From positions 1 to 43,394 of the forward strand of contig CAIJPI010000032.1 of the NCBI GenBank assembly GCA_903822525.1: DNA of 43,394 bases, read 5' to 3'. Within the stretch, counting starts at the first letter, position 1. Every line of letters begins with the position of its first letter. A program made the position numbers and the translations under genes. Of this stretch, positions 1-9,300 are shown one piece after another. Source of the DNA: an uncultured Bacteroidales bacterium. GTDB taxonomy: Bacteria > Bacteroidota > Bacteroidia > Bacteroidales > UBA4417. The notes beneath the pieces are model-generated. The model saw only the letters and a program-made list of their open reading frames with translations, had not been told where the DNA came from and made no database searches.

Positions 1-12
1 GAAAATCATTTG

Positions 13-118
13 TGCTTAGTGCAAAGTGCTCAGTGCTCAGAGAGTATAACGCAGACAAGTTACAGGATTGATAAATACAAATAAATGATGCTAAGCACAT
101 AGCACTATGCACAATGCA
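13..118. repeat. Inverted array of degenerate heptamers (TGCNNAG)
   Basis: Four contiguous heptamers of the form TGCNNAG (TGCTTAG, TGCAAAG, TGCTCAG, TGCTCAG) fill 13-40. Four heptamers in the opposite orientation (CTAAGCA, CATAGCA, CTATGCA, CAATGCA) fill 91-118. The outermost left unit is the exact reverse complement of the first right unit. About 50 bp of unrelated sequence separates the arms. No gene is seen in 1-251. Function is unknown; the arms could pair as a long imperfect hairpin. Confidence 0.75.
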
Positions 119-226
119 CTATATAACAGAATCAATTCCGGTTACAATATTCTAAAACAGAACCAATAAAACTAAAAAAGGGATTTTTTCTCTGCCAGCC
201 TCTGGATAAAATTTCTGTTTTTTCGT

Positions 227-234
227 TATCTTTG
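227..234 (+). promoter_or_regulatory. Putative -7 box of comF promoter
   Basis: TATCTTTG matches the Bacteroidota -7 consensus TAnnTTTG and lies 17 bp before the comF ATG, implying a leader of roughly 10-15 nt. No convincing -33 TTTG is seen. Confidence 0.5.
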
Positions 235-251
235 ATTTTTAATATCCGGAT

Positions 252-950
252 ATGAAAATTTCAGGTTTTATCGAAGATTTTATATCGCTATTATATCCCC
301 GGGTCTGCGCAGCATGTGGCAATTCCTTATTCAAACACGAAGATATAATTTGTACGTATTGCCTTTACCATCTGCCAAAAACCAACTACCACCTTATGGA
401 GGAGAGTCCGTTGGATAAGATATTCTGGGGTCGGGCACAATTAGCGCATACGGCAGCCCTTTACAATTTTCAGAAAAAAAGCAAAGTGCAGCACCTGATC
501 CACCAGCTGAAATACAAGGGTCGCATGGATGTTGGCATACACCTGGGGAAGTTGCTGGGTACCGACCTTTCGCAATCCGAAGCCTTCAAAGATGTGGTCA
601 AAGTGGTTCCTGTACCTTTGCATCCCGGCAAACAACGCAAGCGGGGCTACAACCAGAGTGAGCAGATTGCAATTGGCATGGCAAGGGCTATGAATATTGA
701 AATGGATGCTACTTCGTTTATACGCACGGTAGATACCGAAACCCAAACCCGGAAGTCGCGCTTTGCCCGCTGGGAAAATGTAAAAGAAATCTTTAAAGTT
801 ACAGCTCCGGCCGAACTCTCCAACAAGCATATTTTGCTGGTAGATGATGTAATAACTACTGGCGCAACACTCGAATCAGCAGCTCATATGCTGCTTAAGA
901 TCGAAGGTGTAAAGCTAAGCGTGGCGTGTATTGGATTTGCCAGGGAATAG
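252..950 (+). CDS. comF: ComF family phosphoribosyltransferase
   Basis: ComF-like protein of 232 residues, the usual full length. Near residues 19-37 there is a four-cysteine zinc-ribbon pattern (CAAC...CTYC). The rest is a type I phosphoribosyltransferase fold: a basic PVPLHP...KRGYNQ segment follows, and the PRPP-binding signature LLVDDVITTGAT lies near residues 194-206. ComF proteins are linked to DNA uptake and recombination, but many Bacteroidota carry one without known competence, so the role is uncertain. The ATG is supported by the -7 box just upstream. It is convergent with the next gene on the minus strand, with about 100 bp between them and no obvious terminator. Confidence 0.9.
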   Translation: MKISGFIEDFISLLYPRVCAACGNSLFKHEDIICTYCLYHLPKTNYHLMEESPLDKIFWGRAQLAHTAALYNFQKKSKVQHLIHQLKYKGRMDVGIHLGKLLGTDLSQSEAFKDVVKVVPVPLHPGKQRKRGYNQSEQIAIGMARAMNIEMDATSFIRTVDTETQTRKSRFARWENVKEIFKVTAPAELSNKHILLVDDVITTGATLESAAHMLLKIEGVKLSVACIGFARE

Positions 951-1050
951 GCAAATTTACAATGTAAATGGTGATTCTGCGAATTACCGGAATCTAATAT
1001 TTCCATACCTGAGCCCAAGTCCGGAATACTAAATTACAAACCCTGATTTT

Positions 1051-3648
1051 TTACAGCTTCCCTCCCAAAATTGCCGACTTTTTATATCGCTTTACGTTGC
1101 CTTGCAGATCGAATATTTCGACCGACACAATATACCTGCCTATTGAGGCTTTCAAACGGTCGTTTGTGATCCCATCCCATGAAAAAGCGCCTGTGGTTCC
1201 GCATAATTCGTGATTTACAAGGTTTCGTACCAGGCGGCCTGTGGCATCGAAAATAGTAACGGTGGCATTGTTTCCGGGAGTTCCGAAAGAATAGGCAATA
1301 GCCAGGTTGTCGTTATAACCATCATTATCAGGTGAAAAAATATCAGGCGAAAGAGTGATCTCATTTTGATCTGTTACTGCTGTTCCGAATTGGGAATTTA
1401 TATATGCAGGTGTTGCAAAGCCCACCGCTTCGGCTGCTGAATGCCAGTTGGTTGCATCCTTCGATGACCTGCCAGGGCTGATCCGCTCGAGCGAAACCCC
1501 ATCAACATTGCTCAGCAGGGGGTATTGCATGGATACAGAGTAAGCTGCAAGGTCAATTACCTCCCCGCCTTTTGCCGTAACCGCTATCAGCCCATTGTCA
1601 TTATTCATTTCAGGGAAAGTACCCATATTCACAAAAGCCAGCGGATTAGGTGCCTTATAATTTCTTTTAACCGCTGCGCTATCTGTCGTTAATACGAAAT
1701 AAGTACCTGGAAGCACTAAAAACGATCGTTTACTGATTTCGTTATAGCTGGTAACTACCTGATTTATAGTATCATAATTAGCAAGTATCAAATCCTTCAG
1801 ATCAATTACCTTCTGCGATCGGTTGTATACTTCAACAAAATCGACACAGCCATCGGCCGGATCAAAAAGCATTTCATTAATCACAATATCGTTTGCTGCG
1901 GCTGCAGATGGAATGGCGAACTGTGCAGATGCCCCTTCCAGAAACGGATTTCCGGCACAATCGGTAATGCTGTTCGTGCTTCTGATGGTATAGAGCATTC
2001 CTGCTGCTAAAGGAGAAGGTAAAGTGATGAATGCTTGACGGTAATCAGGATTTTGTGCCCAAACACCGATTGGATTACCGATTCCGTTATCGATAGTATA
2101 ATTAAGTGGATTTGTAATATTTGCGCTGTCGCACGATTCGGTAAACCACACTGTGATATGTGATGCATCATCGACTCCAACGCGGCTGATTGCCGGTGGA
2201 ACAAGGTCAGGATTTAATGCATTTACTGAATTTACACTCCCGGGCGTACCTCCTGCATCTGCGTTGCTCGCTATCCAGTTGGCGGTTTCGCCGCAGGGGT
2301 TGAGCGGATCGATCAGCTCCAGCGACCAGCCCCCGTCTTTTTTATATTCGCTCTGGTACCAGTCATCGGTGTATGAAACCGAGTGAATTACGTTTCCATT
2401 TGGATCTTTAAGGGTTATTGTCCCTCCGGCATTGGTAACAGCAAAACTGCTGAATTCAATTACCCGGCCATAGGGTTCAAGTAAAGCCTTTGTAGCATCA
2501 TCGCAAAGAATAACATATCCTCCGGCAGGAATGCTGAATCCGGGCAACAGCTTTTCACTGCTTCCTATAACCATAACCCAGTCTTTCAGATCAAGGTCGA
2601 AAGTCCCACGGTTGTATAGTTCCACATATTCAGCATCCGGAAGGTTAACAGGCGGTGAAGGATCGGCCATAATCTCGTTGATCAGCACCTCATACGCTTT
2701 CACCTGGTGCCATACAAACGGCAGCTGTATTGTTGAAATCACATTACCGGCTAGATCCTTTACGCCTGAAACAGCAAGCGAATACAGAACATCCGGCGTA
2801 AAGTCCTGTGCATAATTGAGGTGAACCAATGCTGGATCTGCATTATCCGTAATTGCTGATACAGGTGTCAGCGAACCGGGAGTCGCGGTATAATTATTTG
2901 CATCGGCCGCAGTAACTGCATCAACAGCTTCGTTAAAGGCTACGGAGAGCTGCCGGGCGGAGGTAATGGAAACCGAAAGCAGTTCGGGTGGTGTATTATC
3001 AACAATTACCTGCCCTGCATAGAAATCGTCAAAATAAAATTTAGTGCTGTTACTGCTGGTAAACTTACAATAAACACCAAAGAATGCCCCGCTGCCGAAG
3101 GTATTATCCACACCACCAGCCTGCAGCTGGTAATTTATTCCTCCGAGCGGGTCGGCAAAAATTTTCCATTGTCCGCCATCAGAGCGTATTACCCTGATCC
3201 GGATGGCAAAAGAAGCTGCCAGAAGTCCGTCGGTGCTGCGGCAAATGACAGTATGCACATTTCCTGATTGTTTTACAAGTTCAATAGCATCGTCGGCACC
3301 AGTTTCACCCAGTTTGAGGTAATAACCACTAAGGGATCCTTTCAGATCGGACTGATCGGATGATAGATAGATACGGGTCAGGTTGTTATCGGAAGGCGCA
3401 AACGAAAGTTTGACCCAGAAATTCCATTCCATATCGTTTAACATGCCGCTTTCCGCTGAAAGTGCAGCAATACCTTCACCCGAGGCATTTAACTGCAACT
3501 GGAAAGCAGGATTTACTTTAAATAAAGCTTCTTCGCCTATCCATGCAGGATTTGTTGTAAAATCGCCATCCGAAAAGTTTTCGTTGAACTGGGCCCGGGC
3601 GATATTTTGAAGAAGAATAGCACTAAAAATGAATAGAATTTTTCGCAT
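1051..3648 (-). CDS. Secreted lamin-tail domain protein with CHU_C/T9SS-type C-terminus
   Basis: Large exported protein of 865 residues. Residues 1-19 form a Sec signal peptide ending in ARA before Q20. Residues about 20-215 look like a concanavalin-like beta-sandwich. Two Ig-like segments of the SbsA/Big type are near 220-310 and 485-580. Two lamin-tail (LTD) domains, recognised by INEIMADP and INEMLFDP starts and EYVELYNR/DFVEVYNR motifs, are near 321-440 and 590-715. The last 100 residues begin with SPDNDGYND and read like the CHU_C or FlgD-like sorting domain of type IX secretion substrates. Such proteins sit on the cell surface or are released; LTD domains often accompany secreted nucleases or adhesins, but no catalytic domain is visible here. 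Substrate and role are unknown. Confidence 0.85.
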   Translation of the reverse strand: MRKILFIFSAILLQNIARAQFNENFSDGDFTTNPAWIGEEALFKVNPAFQLQLNASGEGIAALSAESGMLNDMEWNFWVKLSFAPSDNNLTRIYLSSDQSDLKGSLSGYYLKLGETGADDAIELVKQSGNVHTVICRSTDGLLAASFAIRIRVIRSDGGQWKIFADPLGGINYQLQAGGVDNTFGSGAFFGVYCKFTSSNSTKFYFDDFYAGQVIVDNTPPELLSVSITSARQLSVAFNEAVDAVTAADANNYTATPGSLTPVSAITDNADPALVHLNYAQDFTPDVLYSLAVSGVKDLAGNVISTIQLPFVWHQVKAYEVLINEIMADPSPPVNLPDAEYVELYNRGTFDLDLKDWVMVIGSSEKLLPGFSIPAGGYVILCDDATKALLEPYGRVIEFSSFAVTNAGGTITLKDPNGNVIHSVSYTDDWYQSEYKKDGGWSLELIDPLNPCGETANWIASNADAGGTPGSVNSVNALNPDLVPPAISRVGVDDASHITVWFTESCDSANITNPLNYTIDNGIGNPIGVWAQNPDYRQAFITLPSPLAAGMLYTIRSTNSITDCAGNPFLEGASAQFAIPSAAAANDIVINEMLFDPADGCVDFVEVYNRSQKVIDLKDLILANYDTINQVVTSYNEISKRSFLVLPGTYFVLTTDSAAVKRNYKAPNPLAFVNMGTFPEMNNDNGLIAVTAKGGEVIDLAAYSVSMQYPLLSNVDGVSLERISPGRSSKDATNWHSAAEAVGFATPAYINSQFGTAVTDQNEITLSPDIFSPDNDGYNDNLAIAYSFGTPGNNATVTIFDATGRLVRNLVNHELCGTTGAFSWDGITNDRLKASIGRYIVSVEIFDLQGNVKRYKKSAILGGKL

Positions 3649-3812
3649 AATACTTTAGATTGACATTCGACGATGGTAAATGTAGTATTTTTGCACTCCT
3701 GGAATAAAATCACAGGTAAAGGTAAGGAATTGCAATCACGAATCAAATACCTGTGCAAGTTCAATTATCAGAATCTGATTTATTTCGCATAAAACCATCC
3801 TAATTAACAGCT

Positions 3813-4820
3813 ATGAAAATTGCAATTATTGGAGCCACGGGCCTCGTGGGAAGTGTTATCATTAAAGTTCTGGAAGAAGCCCGATACATACCTTTTGATA
3901 AAATATCCGAAATTATACCTGTTGCATCCGAAAAGTCAATAGGCAAAGATTTGTTTTTCAACAATATGCCTCGTAAAATTGTCAGCATTACGGATGCTAT
4001 TGCCAGGAAACCCGATATTGCTATTTTTTCGGCAGGAGCAAATGTTTCAAAAACGTATGCCCCGCTTTTTGCTGCAGCGGGCACATTTGTGATTGATAAC
4101 AGTTCGGCCTGGCGCATGGACAACGACATTCCTCTGGTAGTTCCCGAAATAAATGCATCTCTGCTGAATAACAACACTAAAATCATTGCTAATCCAAACT
4201 GCAGTACCATTCAGATGGTACTTGCACTATCGCTCTTGCATCAGCATTTAAAAATTAAAAGGCTTGTTATCTCCACCTACCAGTCTGTGTCAGGAACCGG
4301 GCAAAAAGCGCTTGAACAAATGATGAACGAACGTGCCGGTACACGCACCAATATGGTTTATCCGCATCCTATCGATATGAATTTATTCCCTCATGGCGGA
4401 ACTTTCGAAAGCAATGGATATACTACGGAGGAAACAAAATTGCTGAACGAAACGCGTAAAATACTGGGCGATAATACAATAAGAATTACCTCAACCGTGG
4501 TACGCGTTCCTGTTACAGGCGGCCATTCGGAATCGGTAAATGTTGAGTTTGAAAAAGAATTTGAAATGGAATGGATTATCAAACTATTGTCCTCCACCAA
4601 AGGCATTGTGGTTCAGGATGATCCCGAAAAATCAATTTATCCTATGCCAAAGTATGCCGAAGGCCGCGATGAGGTTTTTGTAGGCCGCATACGCCGCGAC
4701 GAATCACAGCCTAACAGCATAAATTTATGGATAGTAGCCGATAACCTGCGAAAAGGTGCTGCAACCAATGCCGTACAAATAGCTGCTTACCTGATGAATA
4801 ATGAGTTGGTAACATTCTGA
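3813..4820 (+). CDS. asd: Aspartate-semialdehyde dehydrogenase
   Basis: Converts L-aspartyl-4-phosphate to aspartate semialdehyde with NADPH, the branch point to lysine/diaminopimelate, threonine and methionine. Protein of 335 residues, normal for the family. The N-terminus carries the nucleotide-binding GATGLVG (residues 7-13). The catalytic cysteine is in NPNCST (C130), and the proton-relay histidine is in the GGHSES segment near residue 237. Start at ATG 3813, giving MKIAIIGATG, is the standard N-terminus. The gene stands alone between the divergent secreted protein and ribF, without other lysine or threonine genes nearby. It supplies the cytoplasmic pathway whose product threonine is degraded by tdh/kbl further along, though that link is only metabolic. 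Confidence 0.95.
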   Translation: MKIAIIGATGLVGSVIIKVLEEARYIPFDKISEIIPVASEKSIGKDLFFNNMPRKIVSITDAIARKPDIAIFSAGANVSKTYAPLFAAAGTFVIDNSSAWRMDNDIPLVVPEINASLLNNNTKIIANPNCSTIQMVLALSLLHQHLKIKRLVISTYQSVSGTGQKALEQMMNERAGTRTNMVYPHPIDMNLFPHGGTFESNGYTTEETKLLNETRKILGDNTIRITSTVVRVPVTGGHSESVNVEFEKEFEMEWIIKLLSSTKGIVVQDDPEKSIYPMPKYAEGRDEVFVGRIRRDESQPNSINLWIVADNLRKGAATNAVQIAAYLMNNELVTF

Positions 4821-4983
4821 CAGTAGTTTTCTGTATACGTATAGCCGTCCTTGACTACTAATAACAATACCGTTTTGTGCGTTTACTAATTTAGTTCATT
4901 GCCATCCTCCCTTTCACCTCTCTCGTGTCGCTGTTTTTTTTGCCGGCCCTCTCCCACACTCCTTAACAAACTAAAATCCTATA

Positions 4984-5916
4984 ATGCGAATATACCGTCA
5001 AATTTCTGAATTTACCTCCCCATGCCATCCGGTTGCAACTGTTGGAGTATTTGACGGCGTTCACCTTGGACATCTGGAAATTATCAGCAGGCTTTCGGCT
5101 ACAGCCCGCGCAAAAAACTGCGAATCAGTTGTTATAACCTTTGATCCTCATCCACGTTTGGTTCTTCCGCATCATGCCGAGGTAAGGCTGTTGCATACTT
5201 TAGAAGAAAAACTTGAAAGGTTCGAAATAGCCGGCGTTGATGCCGTTCTGGTTATCCCTTTCGACAGTTCTTTTGCTAAAATCAGCCCTCACGATTTCAT
5301 AAAAGATGTGCTTGTCGATAATATACAGGTAAGCCATGTGATTACGGGTTACGATCACTTTTTCGGACAGAACAGGCAGGGCGATTTTGACCTGCTCAGC
5401 GATATGGGCAGGCAATTTGACTTTACAGTGGATGAATTGCCAATGGTCACGATTGGTCCAAATACTGTCAGCTCTTCTTCTGTGCGACGTTCATTGCTCG
5501 ATGGGGATGTCAGCCTGGCAGCATCCATGCTCGGATATCATTATTCGATTTCAGGAGAAGTTGTAACCGGTAACAAAATAGGACGAAATATTGGCTATCC
5601 AACAGCTAATTTAAAACCAAACAGCGTGCACAAGCTGATTCCCGGGCAGGGAGTGTATGCATCGGGGATAAAAAGCAATGGAATTGTTTATAAGGGAATG
5701 ACTAATATTGGCTACAGGCCGACTATTGATGCCGATCACCTTACGATTGAAGTAAATATTTTTGATTTTAACCAGGATATATACAACCAGGATATTACAC
5801 TTTCCTTTGTTGAGCGAATCCGAAACGAAAAGCGATTTGCCAGTTTAGGGGATCTTCAGCTTCAGCTGGCTAACGACAGGATTGAGGCCTTTAAATTATT
5901 GCAAAACTTCAGATAA
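4984..5916 (+). CDS. ribF: Bifunctional riboflavin kinase/FAD synthetase
   Basis: Makes FMN and then FAD from riboflavin and ATP. The 310-residue length is standard. The N-terminal FAD synthetase half shows GVFDGVHLGH (the HxGH nucleotidyltransferase motif, about residues 22-31), FDPHPR, and SSSSVRR. The C-terminal riboflavin kinase half shows GRNIGYPTANL near residue 200 and GVYAS with TNIGYRPT, which bind flavin and metal. The stop codon (5914-5916) directly abuts the stop codon of the convergent gldH-like gene (5917-5919) with no spacer, so there is no room for a separate terminator. The 163-bp region upstream is strongly pyrimidine-rich near 4900-4970. Confidence 0.95.
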   Translation: MRIYRQISEFTSPCHPVATVGVFDGVHLGHLEIISRLSATARAKNCESVVITFDPHPRLVLPHHAEVRLLHTLEEKLERFEIAGVDAVLVIPFDSSFAKISPHDFIKDVLVDNIQVSHVITGYDHFFGQNRQGDFDLLSDMGRQFDFTVDELPMVTIGPNTVSSSSVRRSLLDGDVSLAASMLGYHYSISGEVVTGNKIGRNIGYPTANLKPNSVHKLIPGQGVYASGIKSNGIVYKGMTNIGYRPTIDADHLTIEVNIFDFNQDIYNQDITLSFVERIRNEKRFASLGDLQLQLANDRIEAFKLLQNFR

Positions 5917-6393
5917 CTACTTCGAAATTGTAATAACAATTCCGATATCATCAATCCCTTCGGTCTGAATTATCGGGATCATATTCTCTATGCTGATTTT
6001 GCATTTTCCTTTCTCAGCCATACTAATATTCCTCCATAATACCATCCGCGCTTCGGGGTTGCCATCTTTGCTCTCTTTAATCAATTTGCCGTTATCACGA
6101 ACGGGGACCTTTACTTCGCGCATACGCTCCTCACCCGATGGGGTGGTAAGTATCACATAAAACGGAAGTTCGTCATATGGGAATGGCTCCGCACAATGTG
6201 TAACAAATGTAATATCGTAAGTCTTTCCGGCATCTTCGATCGGAATTTCAAAAAATTTATTGTCAAATCGATCCCAGGTTGAATTCTTCATTTTCTGGCT
6301 TTTCTCATAAACGGGTCCACGCTTGCACGAAACAAGTGAAGCTGCCAGCGTAAAAACCAGAATAATGCTGAGAAATTGTTTTAAATATTTCAT
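5917..6393 (-). CDS. gldH: GldH-like gliding motility lipoprotein
   Basis: Lipoprotein of 158 residues. The N-terminus is a signal peptide with a lipobox LVSC, the cysteine being residue 23. The body has the alternating beta pattern of GldH, with a tail TEGIDDIGIVI that resembles the GITDVG end of GldH proteins. GldH is a lipoprotein required for gliding in Flavobacterium, but homologues occur in non-gliding Bacteroidales, so no motility is implied. It lies 53 bp downstream of mnmA on the same strand and is probably co-transcribed. The family assignment rests on weak overall resemblance and could be wrong. Confidence 0.55.
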   Translation of the reverse strand: MKYLKQFLSIILVFTLAASLVSCKRGPVYEKSQKMKNSTWDRFDNKFFEIPIEDAGKTYDITFVTHCAEPFPYDELPFYVILTTPSGEERMREVKVPVRDNGKLIKESKDGNPEARMVLWRNISMAEKGKCKISIENMIPIIQTEGIDDIGIVITISK

Positions 6394-6446
6394 ATCGTAT
6401 TTTTTAACAAATTGTATTTAAGTGTTGTTCTCCGGAACTCCGAATG

Positions 6447-7511
6447 TTACTCTATCACCCCGCTACCAAAACAAATCCGTGATTCCTTATCGTAAATCAC
6501 TCCAAACTGCCCGGCTGCAACTCCCGAAACAGGTACTGATGATTCCAGGATAAAGTTGTCTCCGTCTTTTTTCAGGATTCCTTTTGTAAAATCAGGTGTA
6601 TGGCGTATTTTGAAGGTTACTTCGTGGTCGGTAATATTGCCGGGGAAAGGGTTTCCACTGATAAAGTGAAAATCCGAAAGCCTGATTACATCCTGGTATT
6701 GCGATTCAGGATCATACCCGTTTGAAACAAAGATAGTATTCTCGACTGAATCTTTTTTCACAACAAACCAGGGCCCGCCACCGAGGTTCAGGCCTTTGCG
6801 CTGGCCAATAGTATGAAACCAGTAGCCTTTGTGTTTGCCAAGAACCTTGCCTGTTTCAAGTTCTACTATCTTGCCTTCTTTTTCGCCAATGTACTTCCTC
6901 AGGAAATCGACATAATTAACTTTACCCAGAAAACATATCCCCTGGCTGTCGCGGCGATGCGCACTTGGCATATTCTGTTTATGGGCAATGGCACGCACTT
7001 CGCTTTTCATCAGGTTGCCAACCGGAAACATCAGCTTACTCACTTGCGGGTAAGTAATCTGAGCAAGAAAATCAGTCTGGTCTTTAACCGGGTCTTTTGC
7101 CGTCGCAAGCCATGTTTTGCCGTTTTCGACAACCGTATTGGCATAATGCCCTGTCGAAATCCTGTCGAAATCCTTTCCCCAGTATTTTTCGAACTCGCCG
7201 AATTTAATCAGCCGGTTACACATAACATCGGGATTTGGGGTAAGCCCCTTGCGAACTGCATCCAGCGCATATGCCATTACATTGTCCCAATACTCCTTGT
7301 GCAGAGGGACGACTTCCATTTTGAGGCCATAATATTTTGCCAGCCACGATGTGAGCTCAATATCTTCTTCAGAGGAACAATCCAGGAAACCTTCTTCGTC
7401 TTTCATTCCTATACGGATATAAAAGATCACCGGTTCGTGCCCCTGCTCTTTGAGCAGATGCAACATAACCGAACTGTCAACGCCTCCTGAAACTAAAGCT
7501 GCTATTTTCAA
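6447..7511 (-). CDS. mnmA: tRNA-specific 2-thiouridylase MnmA
   Basis: Thiolates U34 of Lys, Glu and Gln tRNAs using ATP and a persulfide sulfur relay. The PP-loop SGGVDSS is at residues 8-14. The nucleophilic cysteine is in NPDVMCN (C98) and the second catalytic cysteine in DSQGICF (C193), both as expected. I choose the TTG at 7511-7509 as start, giving 354 residues and the canonical (M)KIAALVSGG. The first in-frame ATG at 7598 would add 29 unrelated residues and would lie upstream of a good -7 box at 7535-7542, so it would not be transcribed. The gldH-like gene follows in the same direction. No cysteine desulfurase or TusA is in the window. Confidence 0.93.
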   Translation of the reverse strand: MKIAALVSGGVDSSVMLHLLKEQGHEPVIFYIRIGMKDEEGFLDCSSEEDIELTSWLAKYYGLKMEVVPLHKEYWDNVMAYALDAVRKGLTPNPDVMCNRLIKFGEFEKYWGKDFDRISTGHYANTVVENGKTWLATAKDPVKDQTDFLAQITYPQVSKLMFPVGNLMKSEVRAIAHKQNMPSAHRRDSQGICFLGKVNYVDFLRKYIGEKEGKIVELETGKVLGKHKGYWFHTIGQRKGLNLGGGPWFVVKKDSVENTIFVSNGYDPESQYQDVIRLSDFHFISGNPFPGNITDHEVTFKIRHTPDFTKGILKKDGDNFILESSVPVSGVAAGQFGVIYDKESRICFGSGVIE

Positions 7512-7534
7512 TTGAATACTCTGAATTGGGCTTG

Positions 7535-7542
7535 CAAAAATA
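7535..7542 (-). promoter_or_regulatory. Putative -7 box of mnmA promoter
   Basis: On the minus strand TATTTTTG fits TAnnTTTG. The predicted start of transcription is near 7529, about 18 nt before the TTG start of mnmA at 7511. This supports the short form of MnmA. Confidence 0.5.
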
Positions 7543-7747
7543 CTATTTTTATGCTTGGAAAGCAGATACACCCTGCATAGTTTACATAACCATTGCATTT
7601 TTTAATGCAAATTTGTACCTTTATGTTAATGATTATTTCTTTGCTTTGTCATATTCGGTTCCGTTCATTCAAAACTCCTTCCGGGAAGCACTGATTACCA
7701 TTTACCTTTTCAGTTGCTCCCGGGCAGTTTATAATCCTCCAGATAGT

Positions 7748-9184
7748 ATGAAATCACCTGATACTCTGCAAAACCGTCTTCCTGCCGTAGCAGGCAGTTT
7801 TTATCCTTCCGATCCCGCAGAACTGAAGCAGATGTTAACAGCCTTTTTCGCTGCAACGCCTCCCAGCAGATCCGGGGATGAAGTCATGGCAATAATTTCG
7901 CCTCACGCAGGTTATGTGTTTTCGGGTGCGGTTGCCGCTGCTGCTTTCAGCCAGGTTGATACCGGAAAAAAGTACAAAACTATCTTCATTCTTGGAAGCA
8001 GCCATCGGAACTCATTCCCAGGCGCATCCGTTTACAGCATAGGTAATTATATAACCCCCCTGGGAACTGTAAGTACCGACCTGGGAACCGCAAAGAAACT
8101 TGCTTCTGAAAATCCGGTCCTGGCTTTCGATCCACAGTATCAAGGATCAGAACATAGCATTGAGGTGCAGATTCCTTTTCTGCAATTTATTTTCAAAAAT
8201 GATTTTCAAATTGTTCCGGTATTATTGGGAACCCAGGATCCAAAAATCTGCGAACAGATAGCAAGTGCGCTGAAACCCTACTTTTCATCCGAAAATCTAT
8301 TTGTGATCAGCACCGACTTCTCCCATTATCCCGGATATAACGACGCTTATATAACGGATCATCAGATTGCTGATGCCATAGTAACCAACCATCCGGATAA
8401 ATTCCTGAATGCAGTGCTGAGTTGCACTCAAAACAGGATTGCAAACCTTTCAACCGGCTGCTGCTCATGGCCTTCAGTAATTACGCTGATGAATCTTACC
8501 AGCGGAATGCCTGATATAACGTATAAAAAACTACTGTATAAAAATTCGGGCGATTCGGAGTATGGAGAAAAAAACCGTGTAGTTGGTTATTATGCTTTAA
8601 GCGTTTTGAAAAAAGCAGCAAACGATTCGTTCCTAAAGGATTCAGATAAGAAAGCACTTCTGCTTATTGCACGAAACGCTATACATTCATTTCTGGCTGG
8701 AGGCCGCAGTCCTTCTTATGAAATTGAATCTTTACCTCCGGCACTCCTTAATAAAGCCGGTGTTTTTGTTACACTGAAAAAAGGCAATAAGCTACGTGGT
8801 TGTATCGGGCATTTTGAAGCCGACATTCCACTTTATAAAATCGTTCAGCAAATGGCTGTCGCATCATCAGCGCACGACACCCGCTTCGATGCGGTTACAT
8901 CGGACGAATTGGAATTACTCGATATTGAAATTTCGGTACTTTCCCCACTGCAGAAAATAGAAAATGTAAAAAATATCCGCCTCGGCACCGATGGTATCTA
9001 TATCAAAAAAGGTGGTCGGAGCGGTACATTTTTACCCCAGGTTGCATCGGAAACAGGATGGAACCTGGAGGAATTTCTAGGTCATTGTGCCCGCGATAAA
9101 GCCGGAATCGGATGGAATGGCTGGCAGGACGAGGATTCAGAAATCTATATTTACCAGGCTGTTTTGTTTGGTGAAAAAGAATAA
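7748..9184 (+). CDS. Fused Memo-AMMECR1 protein (AmmeMemoRadiSam system B and A)
   Basis: Two domains in 478 residues. Residues about 8-287 are a Memo family domain with conserved SPHAGYVFSG (H53), SSHRNSF (H86), EHSIEVQIPF (H136), STDFSHY and a CCSW cysteine site (C238). Residues about 300-475 are an AMMECR1 domain with the signature LRGCIG (349-354), SAHDTRF and GTFLPQV. Both families are the A and B components of the AmmeMemoRadiSam system, named after the radical SAM protein that usually accompanies them; the reaction is not established. Here they are fused, and no radical SAM gene is in the window. Start is ATG 7748, since residues encoded upstream run through the mnmA-side promoter region and do not resemble Memo. 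Cytoplasmic. Confidence 0.9.
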   Translation: MKSPDTLQNRLPAVAGSFYPSDPAELKQMLTAFFAATPPSRSGDEVMAIISPHAGYVFSGAVAAAAFSQVDTGKKYKTIFILGSSHRNSFPGASVYSIGNYITPLGTVSTDLGTAKKLASENPVLAFDPQYQGSEHSIEVQIPFLQFIFKNDFQIVPVLLGTQDPKICEQIASALKPYFSSENLFVISTDFSHYPGYNDAYITDHQIADAIVTNHPDKFLNAVLSCTQNRIANLSTGCCSWPSVITLMNLTSGMPDITYKKLLYKNSGDSEYGEKNRVVGYYALSVLKKAANDSFLKDSDKKALLLIARNAIHSFLAGGRSPSYEIESLPPALLNKAGVFVTLKKGNKLRGCIGHFEADIPLYKIVQQMAVASSAHDTRFDAVTSDELELLDIEISVLSPLQKIENVKNIRLGTDGIYIKKGGRSGTFLPQVASETGWNLEEFLGHCARDKAGIGWNGWQDEDSEIYIYQAVLFGEKE

Positions 9185-9300
9185 ATCAAACCACCCATGT
9201 CTTGCTTTGTCAATTTTTCCGCCTTCGTTTCTAACAAAACTATGGCATAACTGTTAAAGCAATACTAAAGGGATTTGATTTTTACTGGAAAAAGAAAAAT

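Noticed and set aside
441-830. 129-codon minus-strand frame inside comF
   Set aside because: Shadow of the comF coding sequence, which is supported by strong motifs on the plus strand.
7526-7747. N-terminal extension of the Memo-AMMECR1 protein upstream of ATG 7748
   Set aside because: The 74 extra residues overlap the mnmA start and promoter region and do not belong to the Memo fold.
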